Assembly: GCF_002733835.1 (NCBI RefSeq) | Contig: NZ_NVWY01000039.1 | Span: 1-47,327 of the forward strand | DNA length: 47,327 nucleotides | Reading direction: 5' to 3' | Origin: Alcanivorax sp. | Lineage (GTDB): Bacteria > Pseudomonadota > Gammaproteobacteria > Pseudomonadales > Alcanivoracaceae | Part shown: in pieces, positions 26,787 to 35,273 of the stretch | Position numbering within the stretch: position 1 is the first letter of the stretch | How the letters are laid out: every line of letters starts with the position of its first letter | Made by a program: the position numbers and the translations under genes | Notes under the pieces: generated by a model | What the model was told of the DNA's origin: nothing | Databases searched by the model: none | Seen by the model: only the letters and a program-made list of their open reading frames with translations

Positions 26787-28244
26787 TCAGCTGCCCATGC
26801 ACAGGTATTTGGTTTCCAGGTACTCTTCCATGCCCTGGTGGGAGCCTTCGCGGCCCAGGCCGGATTCCTTGACCCCGCCAAACGGGGCGGTGGCATTGGA
26901 AATCAACCCTTCGTTGACGCCGACCATGCCGCTTTCCAGTGCCTCTGCCACGCGCCAGCAGCGGTGGATATTGTCGCTGTAGAAGTACGCAGCCAGCCCA
27001 TAGGGGGTGTCGTTGGCGATGCGGATGGCGTCTTCTTCCGTTTTAAAGGGAATGATGGCTGCCAGCGGCCCGAAGGTTTCGTCCTGGCAGAGTTGGGCAT
27101 CGGTGGAAACGCCGGTGATCAGCGTGGGCTGAACGAAGCTGCCGCCCCGTTCGTGGCGCTGGCCACCGGTGATAACCCGGGCGCCCTTGCCCAGTGCATC
27201 TTCCAGATGCTCCATGACTTTATCGGAAGCACCCCGGTTGATCAGGGCAGCCTGGGAAACGCCTTCTTCAAAGCCGTCACCCACTTTCATTGCCTCAATG
27301 GCAACCTTGAACTTCTCCACAAAGGCATCGTGGATACTTTCCTGTACCAGAAAGCGGTTCACGCACACGCAGGTCTGGCCGGTGTTGCGAAACTTGCTGG
27401 CCATGGCGCCTTCAACCGCTTTATCCAGGTTGGCATCGTCGAACACCAGGAAAGGGGCGTTGCCACCCAGCTCCAGTGACACTTTCTGGATGTGCTTGGC
27501 GCACTGGGCCATCAGCTGGCTGCCCACTTCGGTGGAGCCGGTGAAGCTCAGTTTACGGACAATGGGGGAGTCGGTGATTGCCGTGGATATGGCGCCGGCG
27601 CTGCCAGTGATAACGTTGAAAACCCCGGCAGGAATGCCGGCACGCTCGGCCAGTTCGGCCAGCGCCAGGGCTGAGTAGGGAGTGGCGCTGGCTGGTTTGA
27701 CCACCATGGTGCAGCCTGCGGCCAGAGCGGCGCCGGCTTTGCGGGTAATCATGGAGGAGGGGAAGTTCCAGGGCGTGATCGCGGCGGTGACCCCAATGGG
27801 TTGCTTGATCACCACGATCTGCTGGCCGGGTTTGGATGCGGGAATGGTATCGCCATAGGCCCGGCGCGCTTCTTCGGCAAACCATTTCAGGAAAGAGGCG
27901 GAATAGGCGATTTCCCCTTTGGCCTCGGGCAGAGGCTTGCCCTGTTCCAGGGTCATCAGGCGGCCCAGGTCCTCCTGGTGCTCCATCATCAGATCGTGCC
28001 AGGCCATCAGCAGGTTGGCCCGCTCGGCGGCAGTTTTATCACGCCAGCCAGGGAAGGCCTGATGAGCGGCGTCGATGGCGCGGCGGGTTTCGGCTTCGCC
28101 CATGCGCGGAGAGGTGCCGATGTCTTCTCCGTTGGCCGGGTTGTCGACCGCAAAGGTGGCGCCGTCATCAGCATCACACCATTGGCCATTGATGTAGCAC
28201 TGCTGGCGGAACAGCGCGTTGTCTGTGAGAGAAACCGTTGCCAT
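26787..28244 (-). CDS. gabD: NAD(P)-dependent succinate-semialdehyde dehydrogenase
   Basis: 485 residues (E. coli GabD 482). Catalytic Glu258 lies in SLELGGNAPF and Cys292 in NTGQTCVCVNRF; the paired TCVC is typical of SSADH. ITPWNFPSSMITRK near 156-169 and FTGSTEVG near 234 form the NAD site. The reaction is succinate semialdehyde to succinate in the cytoplasm. It is the first gene of the minus-strand catabolic block. AAGGAGAC lies before the ATG. A small palindrome (CACGCT-AGCAA-AGCGTG, near 28274-28290) lies upstream and could be an operator. Confidence 0.93.
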   Translation of the reverse strand: MATVSLTDNALFRQQCYINGQWCDADDGATFAVDNPANGEDIGTSPRMGEAETRRAIDAAHQAFPGWRDKTAAERANLLMAWHDLMMEHQEDLGRLMTLEQGKPLPEAKGEIAYSASFLKWFAEEARRAYGDTIPASKPGQQIVVIKQPIGVTAAITPWNFPSSMITRKAGAALAAGCTMVVKPASATPYSALALAELAERAGIPAGVFNVITGSAGAISTAITDSPIVRKLSFTGSTEVGSQLMAQCAKHIQKVSLELGGNAPFLVFDDANLDKAVEGAMASKFRNTGQTCVCVNRFLVQESIHDAFVEKFKVAIEAMKVGDGFEEGVSQAALINRGASDKVMEHLEDALGKGARVITGGQRHERGGSFVQPTLITGVSTDAQLCQDETFGPLAAIIPFKTEEDAIRIANDTPYGLAAYFYSDNIHRCWRVAEALESGMVGVNEGLISNATAPFGGVKESGLGREGSHQGMEEYLETKYLCMGS

Positions 28245-28373
28245 GAAGCGTCTCCTTGCTGAACCGTTATATCTGACACGCTAGCAAAGCGTGCCGAGAT
28301 GTCCATGCCGCAGACAGCACTTTCGTATTGAAGTCTAAGGAGTTTTTACAAAACAGGATGGCGGTGGGGCAGG

Positions 28374-28404
28374 AAAAACCCTTCCTCCGCAGCGGGAGGA
28401 AGGG
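28374..28404 (-). terminator. suhB terminator
   Basis: Read on the minus strand, a perfect 10-bp stem (CCCTTCCTCC / GGAGGAAGGG) is followed by five T. It lies 24 bp after the suhB stop. Confidence 0.88.
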
Positions 28405-28427
28405 AGCAAAGCCAGGCTATGCGGGGG

Positions 28428-29246
28428 TTAGCGCTTCAGGCTGTCGTTCAGGTGGGGTTTGATTTTTTGCAGCAAGCCCTTAAAGACTTTCGGGCTGCCG
28501 GCCACGATGCCGCCGCTTTCCAGGTATTTGTGGCCGCCACTCAGGTCACCAACCAGGCCACCGGCTTCGGTAATCAGCAGTACGCCAGCGGCCATGTCCC
28601 ATTCGGCCAGGCCGAATTCAAAGAAGCCGTCCAGCCGGCCGGCGGCCAGCCAGGCCAGGTCCAGGGCGGCGGAACCGGGGCGACGCAGGCCGGCGGTGGA
28701 GGCGGCGATATCCGCGAACATGCCCAGATAGGCGTCCATGTGCGGGGCCTGGTCCTTGCGGAACGGGAAACCCGTACCGATCAGGCAGCCTTCCAGGCTG
28801 GCTCGATTGGTACAGCGAATACGGCGGCCATTGAGAGCGGCGCCACGGCCACGGCTGGCGGTGAATTCTTCGTCGCGGTTGGGATCGTAAATGACCGCAT
28901 GCTCGATTTTGCCTTTGAATTTGAGGGCAATGGAGACGCAGTACTGGGGGAAGCCATGGATGAAGTTGGTCGTGCCGTCCAGTGGGTCGATGATCCACTG
29001 GTAGTCTTTACCGTCGCCACTGCCTTCGATAACACCGGATTCCTCAGCCAGAATGCTGTGGTCCGGGTAGGCCTTGCGAATCACATCGATGATGCGCGCT
29101 TCCGCAGCGCGATCCACTTCGGTGACGAAGTCGTTCATGCCCTTTTTCGTGACAGACACGGGATCACTGCTTTCAGCAGCTCTGCGAATCAGATTTCCCG
29201 CCTGACGGGCGGCTCGCAGGGCGATATTCACTTGCGGCGCATGCAT
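28428..29246 (-). CDS. suhB: Inositol-1-monophosphatase SuhB
   Basis: 272 residues (E. coli 267). The family hydrolyses inositol monophosphate; E. coli SuhB also joins the rRNA antitermination complex. Mg-binding motifs are IDPLDGTTNFIHGFP and the C-terminal LAAGRLDGFFEFGLAEWDMAAG. I start it at MHAPQVNIALRAARQAGNLI, which matches E. coli, with TTGAGGA before the ATG at 29246. A longer frame reaching 29528 runs through the repeat element and is rejected. It is divergent from trmJ across a 424-bp gap. Confidence 0.95.
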   Translation of the reverse strand: MHAPQVNIALRAARQAGNLIRRAAESSDPVSVTKKGMNDFVTEVDRAAEARIIDVIRKAYPDHSILAEESGVIEGSGDGKDYQWIIDPLDGTTNFIHGFPQYCVSIALKFKGKIEHAVIYDPNRDEEFTASRGRGAALNGRRIRCTNRASLEGCLIGTGFPFRKDQAPHMDAYLGMFADIAASTAGLRRPGSAALDLAWLAAGRLDGFFEFGLAEWDMAAGVLLITEAGGLVGDLSGGHKYLESGGIVAGSPKVFKGLLQKIKPHLNDSLKR

Positions 29247-29283
29247 GGCATCTATCCTCAATATGACGTGTGGCGTAACAGCT

Positions 29284-29548
29284 AGGAGCCTGTGAAGAAC
29301 GCCTTGTGTGCTCAGCGTGGTCTGAAGCGTGCAGTTGTTGTGTCTTGTCTCGACGGGCAGGGTGGTTCCCTTCCCTAGAGGCAAGGCGCAGCAAATGGGC
29401 GCTTCAGACCACGCCCTCCGGGTCATCCAGGCTGGCCCGCACTCGTTGTTGCCCTTTTTCGATGGATCGACATACACCTTCAAAAGTGCGCCTAGATTGC
29501 GGGCCAGCCTGAAAGACTGAGCGCGCAAGGCGTTCTTCAGAGGCTCCT
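29284..29548. repeat. 265-bp element with 32-bp terminal inverted repeats and two inner hairpins
   Basis: The ends 29284-29315 and 29517-29548 are inverted repeats with 29 of 32 matches. Inside are a second inverted pair (29315-29329 with 29400-29414, 15 of 15, extendable to a stem of about 37 bp) and a third (29428-29441 with 29498-29511, 14 of 14). It has no coding capacity of note. It could be a miniature transposable element or a structured RNA. No target-site duplication is visible. It fills most of the 424-bp suhB-trmJ gap; the rest (29549-29670) shows only the trmJ leader. Confidence 0.75.
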
Positions 29549-29670
29549 TTAAAGAGCGCGGGGCAGGGAAGCTCGGGGTTCCCGTTCCGGGGCGCGGATT
29601 GTAGCAGAGCCCGCGCGATCAGGGCAGCCGCCGTGTTAAGATTAGCGCCTTTTTAAACGAGAGGCCTCCC

Positions 29671-30453
29671 ATGTTGGAAAATGTGCGCATTGTGATGGTG
29701 GAAACCTCCCATCCCGGCAATATCGGCGCGGCTGCCCGGGCCATGAAAACCATGGGCCTGTCGGATCTGCGTCTGGTGCAGCCGCAGGCCTACCCCAGCG
29801 TGGAGGCGACGGCGCGGGCCTCCGGTGCCGGCGATGTGCTGGAAGCTGCACAGGTATGCAACAGCGTGGACGAGGCCCTGGAAGGCGCCACTCTGGTGAT
29901 AGGCACCAGTGCCCGTCAGCGGCGCATTCCGTGGCCTTGCCTGACTCCACGTCAGTTGGCGGCACAGCTGTCCCATGATTTGGCCAATGCGCCGCAGGAT
30001 ACCCGCATTGCGGTGTTGTTCGGTCGTGAAGATCGGGGGCTGACCAACGACGAGCTGCGCCGCTGCAACCTTCATGTGAGCGTGCCCACCAATCCCGAGT
30101 ATGGGGTCTTGAATGTGGCGTCGGCGGTCCAATTAATCAGTTACGAGCTGCGCCTGGCGTTGCTGGGGGACGACTTTGAGCTGCAGGAATCCCGTTCCCG
30201 TCGCGAAGTGATGCCGTTGCCGGAAATGTTCTGGGATGAGCCGCCGGCCACCAACGAAGCGGTATCCGGTTTTCTGGACCACCTGGAAAAGGTGATGGCA
30301 CAGAGTGGATTCCTGAATCCGGAGCAGCCCGGCCAGGTGATGACGCGCATGCGCCGTTTGTTTATGCGCGCCCGACCGGACAAAATGGAAATGAGCATTT
30401 TGCGGGGCGTATTGGTGGCGTTGGAGAAAAAAATGCCGCGAGATGATGGCTGA
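29671..30453 (+). CDS. trmJ: tRNA (cytidine/uridine-2'-O-)-methyltransferase TrmJ
   Basis: 260 residues. A SPOUT-class enzyme that methylates the ribose at position 32 of several tRNAs. The N-terminus MVETSHPGNIGAAARAMKTM carries the conserved Asn-x-Gly-x-x-Ala-Arg of the family. IAVLFGREDRGLTNDEL (near 111-127) and PEYGVLNVASAVQLISYEL (near 140-158) are motifs 2 and 3 forming the knot and SAM site. GAGAGG lies before the ATG. It is followed by cysE, as in related genomes, where iscR often comes next; here it does not. Confidence 0.96.
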   Translation: MLENVRIVMVETSHPGNIGAAARAMKTMGLSDLRLVQPQAYPSVEATARASGAGDVLEAAQVCNSVDEALEGATLVIGTSARQRRIPWPCLTPRQLAAQLSHDLANAPQDTRIAVLFGREDRGLTNDELRRCNLHVSVPTNPEYGVLNVASAVQLISYELRLALLGDDFELQESRSRREVMPLPEMFWDEPPATNEAVSGFLDHLEKVMAQSGFLNPEQPGQVMTRMRRLFMRARPDKMEMSILRGVLVALEKKMPRDDG

Positions 30454-30524
30454 TGTGCCGTAACAAACGGTTATTGGCGTCATCCTAACGGGCCCAGGCC
30501 CAAGGCTTCGAAGTTGAGGTGGTT

Positions 30525-31292
30525 ATGTTTGATCAAGTGCGCGAGGACATCCGTTCGGTCTTTCACCGGGACCCGGCGGCCCGCAATACGCTGGAAGTGT
30601 TGCTCAACTATCCCGGTTTGCACGCGGTGCTTTTCCATCGGTTGGCCCATGGGCTATGGATGCGCAACTTCAAACAACTGGCGCGGCTACTATCCACGTT
30701 TTCGCGCTGGCTCACCGGTATCGAAATTCACCCCGGTGCCAAAATCGGCCGGCGTTTCTTTATTGATCACGGCATGGGTGTGGTGATCGGTGAAACCGCA
30801 GAAATCGGTGATGACGTGACGCTGTATCACGGTGTTACCCTGGGAGGCACCAGCTGGAGCAAGGGCAAGCGCCACCCGACTCTGGAAGACGGTGTGGTGG
30901 TTGGTGCGGGAGCCAAGGTGCTGGGGCCGTTTACGGTGCACAAGAATGCCAAGATCGGCTCCAATTCCGTGGTCACCAAGGAAGTCCCGGAAGGGGCGAC
31001 GGTGGTCGGTATCCCGGGCCGGGTGATTAGCCATCCTCTGACCGAGAAAGAAAAGACTCGCCAGGAAATGGCCGAGAAGATCGGCTTCCAGGCCTATGGT
31101 GTCAGCAACGACATGCCAGACCCGGTGGCCGAAGCGATTCACTTGCTGCTGGATCACATGCACGCCGTGGACAACAAGCTGGATAGGGTCTGCACCAACC
31201 TGAAAAAGCAGGGCATTCAGGGATGCGATGAGAAGCTGCCGGAGCTGAAAGATGAAGACTTCGAGCCGGTGAATGCGGGCGGAACAGACTGA
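30525..31292 (+). CDS. cysE: Serine O-acetyltransferase
   Basis: 255 residues. It makes O-acetylserine from serine and acetyl-CoA, the first step of cysteine synthesis. The N-terminus [20 protein letters not shown] is typical. The left-handed beta helix of hexapeptide repeats starts at [20 protein letters not shown] (active-site Asp-His) and runs through [20 protein letters not shown] to [23 protein letters not shown] at 30525 has GAGG upstream; GTG two codons earlier is less likely. An array and a bidirectional terminator follow. Confidence 0.96.
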   Translation: MFDQVREDIRSVFHRDPAARNTLEVLLNYPGLHAVLFHRLAHGLWMRNFKQLARLLSTFSRWLTGIEIHPGAKIGRRFFIDHGMGVVIGETAEIGDDVTLYHGVTLGGTSWSKGKRHPTLEDGVVVGAGAKVLGPFTVHKNAKIGSNSVVTKEVPEGATVVGIPGRVISHPLTEKEKTRQEMAEKIGFQAYGVSNDMPDPVAEAIHLLLDHMHAVDNKLDRVCTNLKKQGIQGCDEKLPELKDEDFEPVNAGGTD

Positions 31293-31295
31293 AAA

Positions 31296-31330
31296 GCAGT
31301 TGAAGGTTGATAGTGGACAGTTGACAGCGC
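31296..31330. repeat. Heptad array after cysE (ACAGTTG type)
   Basis: Units GCAGTTG, AAGGTTG, ATAGTGG, ACAGTTG, ACAGCGC fill the space between the cysE stop and the terminator. The GATAGTGG-like core resembles the array behind secF, which has the same position relative to a stop and a terminator. Confidence 0.7.
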
Positions 31331-31334
31331 AAAT

Positions 31335-31365
31335 AAAAAGGCCGCCCCGGAAGGGCGGCCTTTTT
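31335..31365. terminator. Bidirectional terminator between cysE and ychF
   Basis: A perfect 13-bp stem (AAAAAGGCCGCCC / GGGCGGCCTTTTT) with A and T tracts on both sides serves the two convergent genes. Confidence 0.94.
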
Positions 31366-31370
31366 ATTTG

Positions 31371-31405
31371 GCGTGTTGCATGAAGCGTGGTGCGTGCAGC
31401 GCTCT
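31371..31405. repeat. Heptad array at the ychF stop (GCGTGNN type)
   Basis: Units GCGTGTT, GCATGAA, GCGTGGT, GCGTGCA, GCGCTCT, ending on the ychF stop codon. It lies opposite the cysE-side array, so the terminator is bracketed by arrays of two different classes. Its class matches the array before moeB. Confidence 0.7.
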
Positions 31406-32496
31406 TATACGTTAAACCGGAAATGCACCACGTCACCATCCTTGACGATGTATTCCTTGCCTTCCAGGCGCCACTTGCCGGCTTCCTTGGCTCCCTGTTC
31501 GCCGTTGTTGTCGATGTAATCATCGTAGCCGGTGACTTCGGCACGAATGAAACCTTTCTCGAAATCCGTATGAATCACGCCGGCAGCCTGGGGCGCGGTG
31601 GCGCCGACCTTGACGGTCCAGGCGCGGACTTCTTTTACGCCTGCGGTGAAATAGGTTTGCAGGCCGAGAAGGTTAAAGCCGGCGCGGATGACCCGGTTCA
31701 GGCCGGGCTCTTCCATGCCCAGGTCGGCGAGGAAGTCGGCTTTTTCTTCGTCGTCCAGTTCGGCAATCTCGGATTCGATTTTGGCGCAGATGGGTACCAC
31801 GGAAGAGTTTTCTGTTTCGGCCAGCTCGCGCACGGCGTCCAGCAAGGCGTTGTCCTCAAAGCCGCCTTCGTCCACGTTGGCAATGTACATGGTGGGCTTC
31901 AGGGTCAGCAGGTTCAGGCTCTTGATGGCTTTGCGTTCATCGTCATTCAGGTCTACGGAGCGTGCCGGGTTGCCTTCGTTCAGGGCGGGCAGCACCTTGT
32001 CCAGTACCGGCAGCAAGCCTTTGGCATCCTTGTCCTGGCCCTTGGCGGCCTTGGTGGCGCGCAGATGGGCTTTTTCTACCGTGTCCAGGTCGGCCAGGGC
32101 CAGCTCGGTGTTGATCACGGCGATATCGTCCAGCGGCGATACCTTGCCGGATACGTGGATCACGTTTTCATCGTCGAAGCAGCGCACCACGTGAGCGATG
32201 GCATCGGTCTCACGGATGTTGGCCAGGAACTTGTTGCCCAGGCCTTCACCCTTGGACGCCCCGGCCACCAGGCCGGCGATATCCACGAATTCCATGGTGG
32301 CGGGCATGATCCGCTCCGGGCTGACGATGGCGGAGAGTTTGTCCAGACGGGGGTCCGGTACTGGCACCACGCCGGTGTTGGGTTCAATGGTGCAGAACGG
32401 GAAGTTCTCGGCATCAATACCCGCTTTGGTCAGCGCGTTGAACAGGGTGGATTTGCCCACGTTGGGCAGACCGACGATACCGCATTTGAAACCCAT
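31405..32496 (-). CDS. ychF: Redox-regulated ATPase/GTPase YchF
   Basis: 363 residues (E. coli 363). An Obg-related P-loop protein that hydrolyses ATP and binds ribosomes. Walker A is [14 protein letters not shown] (8-21), G3 region is [20 protein letters not shown], and IANVDEGG replaces the usual NKxD, as in the family. The C-terminal TGS-like domain ends in [23 protein letters not shown] lies before the ATG. It closes the prs-rplY-pth-ychF series. Confidence 0.97.
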   Translation of the reverse strand: MGFKCGIVGLPNVGKSTLFNALTKAGIDAENFPFCTIEPNTGVVPVPDPRLDKLSAIVSPERIMPATMEFVDIAGLVAGASKGEGLGNKFLANIRETDAIAHVVRCFDDENVIHVSGKVSPLDDIAVINTELALADLDTVEKAHLRATKAAKGQDKDAKGLLPVLDKVLPALNEGNPARSVDLNDDERKAIKSLNLLTLKPTMYIANVDEGGFEDNALLDAVRELAETENSSVVPICAKIESEIAELDDEEKADFLADLGMEEPGLNRVIRAGFNLLGLQTYFTAGVKEVRAWTVKVGATAPQAAGVIHTDFEKGFIRAEVTGYDDYIDNNGEQGAKEAGKWRLEGKEYIVKDGDVVHFRFNV

Positions 32497-32577
32497 GACA
32501 GACCTCCATTTTTCGAGGCCGCAATGCTACTGAAGCCGGGCTGAAAAAGCGACCACCGCAGAGCGGAAACAGCGGCG

Positions 32578-32690
32578 AGCTATGAGCTGCGAGCCTCGAG
32601 AAAAAGCAAAGACGGTATCGTTTGGGGTGGGGCTAATCCTGAAAGCCGGAAGCCGGAAGCCGGAAGCCGGAAGCCGGAAGCCAGAAGCTA
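32578..32690. repeat. Heptad arrays before ychF, including five identical AGCCGGA units
   Basis: Units at 32578: AGCTATG, AGCTGCG, AGCCTCG. At 32644-32678 AGCCGGA repeats five times exactly, then AGCCAGA and a partial AGCTA. The right array ends 3 bp before the pth stop. This is the most regular array in the window. Confidence 0.85.
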
Positions 32691-32693
32691 TCT

Positions 32694-33281
32694 TTACGCC
32701 TTGAACCCGTTGAGTTGGTTCATGGCGCCGTTCAGGTCGCCGCGGAGCATATCGGCGGTGTGGTGGACGGCTTCATCGATGGCGCGATCGATCAGGTCCC
32801 GATCGGCGCTGGAGGGTTTGTTCAGCACGTGGGGGGTAACCCGGTCTGCAGAGCCGGGGTGGCCGATGCCCAGGCGCAGCCGATAAAAGTCGCGGCTATT
32901 GCCATGTCGGCTGATGATGTCGCGCAGACCATTGTGGCCTCCGTGGCCGCCGCCTAGCTTGAAGCGGGCACAGCCGGGGGGCAGGTCGAGCTCGTCGTGA
33001 GCAACCAGCATCTGCGTAACGGGAATCTTGAAGAAGTTTGCCAGTGCGGCGGTGGCCTGACCACTGCGGTTCATGAAGGTGGTCGGTACCAGCAGGCGGA
33101 TGGTTTCGCCTTCAAAGGAAAAGGTGGCGGTGAGGCCGAAATATTTCTTGTCTTCGGTAAGGAAGACGCCCTGGCGTCGGGCCAGGGCGTCTACATACCA
33201 GACGCCGGCATTGTGGCGGGTGTCTTCGTATTCGCGGCCTGGATTGCCCAGGCCTACGATCAGTCGAACCGGTTCCGCCAC
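32694..33281 (-). CDS. pth: Peptidyl-tRNA hydrolase
   Basis: 195 residues (E. coli 194). It frees tRNA from stalled peptidyl-t[23 protein letters not shown] (7-26) contains the catalytic His; FMNRSGQA (near 68) and HDELDLPPG (near 94) line the active site; [13 protein letters not shown] follows. The start is GTG, with GAGGAA upstream inside the end of rplY. It follows rplY by 8 bp, so the two are co-transcribed. Confidence 0.96.
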   Translation of the reverse strand: MAEPVRLIVGLGNPGREYEDTRHNAGVWYVDALARRQGVFLTEDKKYFGLTATFSFEGETIRLLVPTTFMNRSGQATAALANFFKIPVTQMLVAHDELDLPPGCARFKLGGGHGGHNGLRDIISRHGNSRDFYRLRLGIGHPGSADRVTPHVLNKPSSADRDLIDRAIDEAVHHTADMLRGDLNGAMNQLNGFKA

Positions 33282-33289
33282 GGTGCGTC

Positions 33290-33937
33290 TTATTCCTCGC
33301 CTGAGGCTTCTTCGCCTGCCGCTTCGTCGGCATCGTCATCAGCGGACGCACGGACTTTCGGCTGGTGAACCGCGGCCACCGGCTGGTCGTGGTCTTCGCC
33401 CAGTGCGAGCTGGGTCAGTTCCACGCCTTTCGGCAGTTTCAGGTCGGACAGGTGGATCACGGTGTCCATTTCAGCGTTAGCCATGTCCACTTCGATGAAC
33501 TCGGGCAGGTGCTGGGGCAGACAGCTCACTTCCACTTCTGCGAAGTTGTGCTGGATCTCGCCGCCTTGCTTCTTCACGCCGATAGAGCTTTCTTCGTTGA
33601 TGAAGTGCAGGGGCACGTTCATGGTGATCTTGTGGGTCTTGTCGACGCGCAGCAGATCCACGTGCAGCGGGTGGCCCTTGGCCGGATGACGCTGCATGTC
33701 ACGCAGTACGGCCTGTACACTGGCACCGTCCAGCTTCAGCGTGAGGATGTGGCTGTAGAACGCTTCGTTTTCCAGGGCTTTTTTCAGCTCGCGCAGCTCA
33801 ACGCTGATCATCTGCGGCTCGGCTTCGCCGCCGTAGAGGATGCCGGGAACACGTTCTTGCAGACGACGCAGGCGGCGGCTCGCACCTTTCCCTGTATCGC
33901 TGCGGCTTTCTGCATTCAGCAGGAATTCATTGGACAT
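33290..33937 (-). CDS. rplY: 50S ribosomal protein L25 (CTC/TL5 type)
   Basis: 215 residues: an N-terminal 5S rRNA-binding L25 domain ([15 protein letters not shown] near 10-24, then [20 protein letters not shown]) plus the C-terminal beta domain of the long CTC form, and an acidic tail ([17 protein letters not shown]). The shorter E. coli protein lacks the second domain. I use ATG at 33937, with TGGAGA upstream; the longer upstream frame crosses a heptad array. Confidence 0.95.
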   Translation of the reverse strand: MSNEFLLNAESRSDTGKGASRRLRRLQERVPGILYGGEAEPQMISVELRELKKALENEAFYSHILTLKLDGASVQAVLRDMQRHPAKGHPLHVDLLRVDKTHKITMNVPLHFINEESSIGVKKQGGEIQHNFAEVEVSCLPQHLPEFIEVDMANAEMDTVIHLSDLKLPKGVELTQLALGEDHDQPVAAVHQPKVRASADDDADEAAGEEASGEE

Positions 33938-34041
33938 GGTCTGTCTCCAGTATGCTCTCGGGCTTCCCGCGACCAGGTCGGCCAGAGAGGTTGATAAAGC
34001 CACGGAGGATTCCGCGGGGGCGCGATTATGCATGAAAAGCA

Positions 34042-34144
34042 CGCCAGACGCCAGACGCCTGATGACGGACGCGCCAAAAAGCAAAAACCCGCTCTAAGAG
34101 CGGGTTTCAGCGTCAGGCGTCGAGCATCTGGCGTCTGGCGTTCT
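34042..34144. repeat. Inverted heptad arrays bracketing the prs terminator
   Basis: Left units from 34042: CGCCAGA, CGCCAGA, CGCCTGA, TGACGGA. Right units from 34110: GCGTCAG, GCGTCGA, GCATCTG, GCGTCTG, GCGTTCT. ACGCCAGACGCCAGA (34041-34055) is perfectly inverted at 34127-34141. The arms then differ by one whole heptad, as expected from unit gain or loss. The right arm ends on the prs stop codon. Confidence 0.82.
34081..34107 (-). terminator. prs terminator
   Basis: On the minus strand a stem AAACCCGCTCT / AGAGCGGGTTT is followed by five T and lies in the centre of the inverted heptad arrays. Confidence 0.85.
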
Positions 34145-35102
34145 ATACCAGCTCCAGCCGGTCGAACATGGCGCTCAGGGATTCTTCGTTGTTCACCCGG
34201 CGTACCGTTTCGGCGAGCATGGGCGCCAGGCTTAGGACGCGAATGTTGGCGCAGGCGCGGCCGGCTTCGGACAGGGGAATGGTGTCGGTGACGACCAGTT
34301 CGTCCAGGGCGCTGCTGGCAATGTTGTCGATGGCCGGGCCGGACAGGATCGGGTGGGTGATGTAGGCAATCACCTTGGCGGCGCCGTGGTCTTTCAGGGC
34401 CTGGGCGGCTTTGCACAGGGTGCCGGCGGTATCGACCATGTCGTCCACCAGTACACAGGTGCGGCCTTCCACTTCACCGATGATATGCATCACCTGGGAC
34501 ACATTGGCCTTGGGGCGGCGCTTGTCGATGATGGCCAGGTCGGCGTCGTTGAGCTGCTTGGCCAAGGCGCGGGCACGGACGACGCCGCCCACGTCCGGGG
34601 AGACGACCATCAGGTCGTCATGGTTTTGGCGTTCGATGTCCGCCACGATCAACGGGGTGGCGTAGACGTTGTCTACCGGGATATCGAAGAAGCCCTGAAT
34701 CTGGTCGGCGTGCAGGTCTACGGTGACCACGCGATCAATGCCGACGGCGGTGATCATGTCGGCGACCACTTTGGCGGTAATCGGCACGCGGGCGGAGCGC
34801 ACGCGGCGATCCTGGCGGGCATAACCAAAGTAGGGAACAACGGCGGTGATGCGGCCTGCGGAGGAGCGACGCAGGGCGTCGGCCATGACCAGCAGTTCCA
34901 TCAGGTTGTTGTTGGTCGGGTTGCAGGTGGATTGCACGATAAAGACGTCTTTGCCGCGCACGTTTTCCTGGATTTCCACGGCAACTTCGCCATCGCTGAA
35001 CGTGCCCACATCGGCATTGCCGATCGGCAGGTTCAGGTTGTTGACCATGGCTTTGGCCAGTTCGGGATTTGCGTTACCGGTGAAAACGACGAGCTTGGAC
35101 AC
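34143..35102 (-). CDS. prs: Ribose-phosphate pyrophosphokinase
   Basis: 319 residues (E. coli 315). It makes PRPP from ribose 5-phosphate and ATP. Visible are [20 protein letters not shown] near 95-114 (flexible ATP loop), [18 protein letters not shown] near 129-146, and the PRPP-binding loop [12 protein letters not shown] near 217-228. The start is GTG. It follows tRNA-Gln, the arrangement seen in Pseudomonas. Confidence 0.97.
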   Translation of the reverse strand: MSKLVVFTGNANPELAKAMVNNLNLPIGNADVGTFSDGEVAVEIQENVRGKDVFIVQSTCNPTNNNLMELLVMADALRRSSAGRITAVVPYFGYARQDRRVRSARVPITAKVVADMITAVGIDRVVTVDLHADQIQGFFDIPVDNVYATPLIVADIERQNHDDLMVVSPDVGGVVRARALAKQLNDADLAIIDKRRPKANVSQVMHIIGEVEGRTCVLVDDMVDTAGTLCKAAQALKDHGAAKVIAYITHPILSGPAIDNIASSALDELVVTDTIPLSEAGRACANIRVLSLAPMLAETVRRVNNEESLSAMFDRLELV

Positions 35103-35177
35103 TGGCGCCCCCTGGGGTCTTGCGTCGTGAATTTGGGAACCACTAAGGGGAAGGGTAAGAGGTTCCTCAGAAGAAAA

Positions 35178-35253
35178 TGGCTGGGGTACCAGGACTCGAA
35201 CCTGGGAATAACGGGATCAAAACCCGCTGCCTTACCAACTTGGCTATACCCCA
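35178..35253 (-). tRNA. tRNA-Gln, anticodon TTG
   Basis: 76 nt. The acceptor starts TGGGGTA and pairs with TACCCCA, followed by encoded GCCA. The anticodon stem GCGGG/CCCGT encloses TTTTGAT, giving TTG (35220-35218). GGTTCGAGTCC is the T loop. It lies between ispE and prs. Confidence 0.97.
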
Positions 35254-35273
35254 ACACTCGGTCTCAGGCCCGC

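Noticed and set aside
29247..29528. 94-codon N-terminal extension of SuhB
   Set aside because: The frame passes through the inverted-repeat element. The normal SuhB start is at 29246 with GAGG upstream.
32644..32690. AGCCGGA tandem run as a CRISPR array
   Set aside because: Units are 7 bp with no spacers and no cas genes nearby. No CRISPR was seen anywhere in the window.
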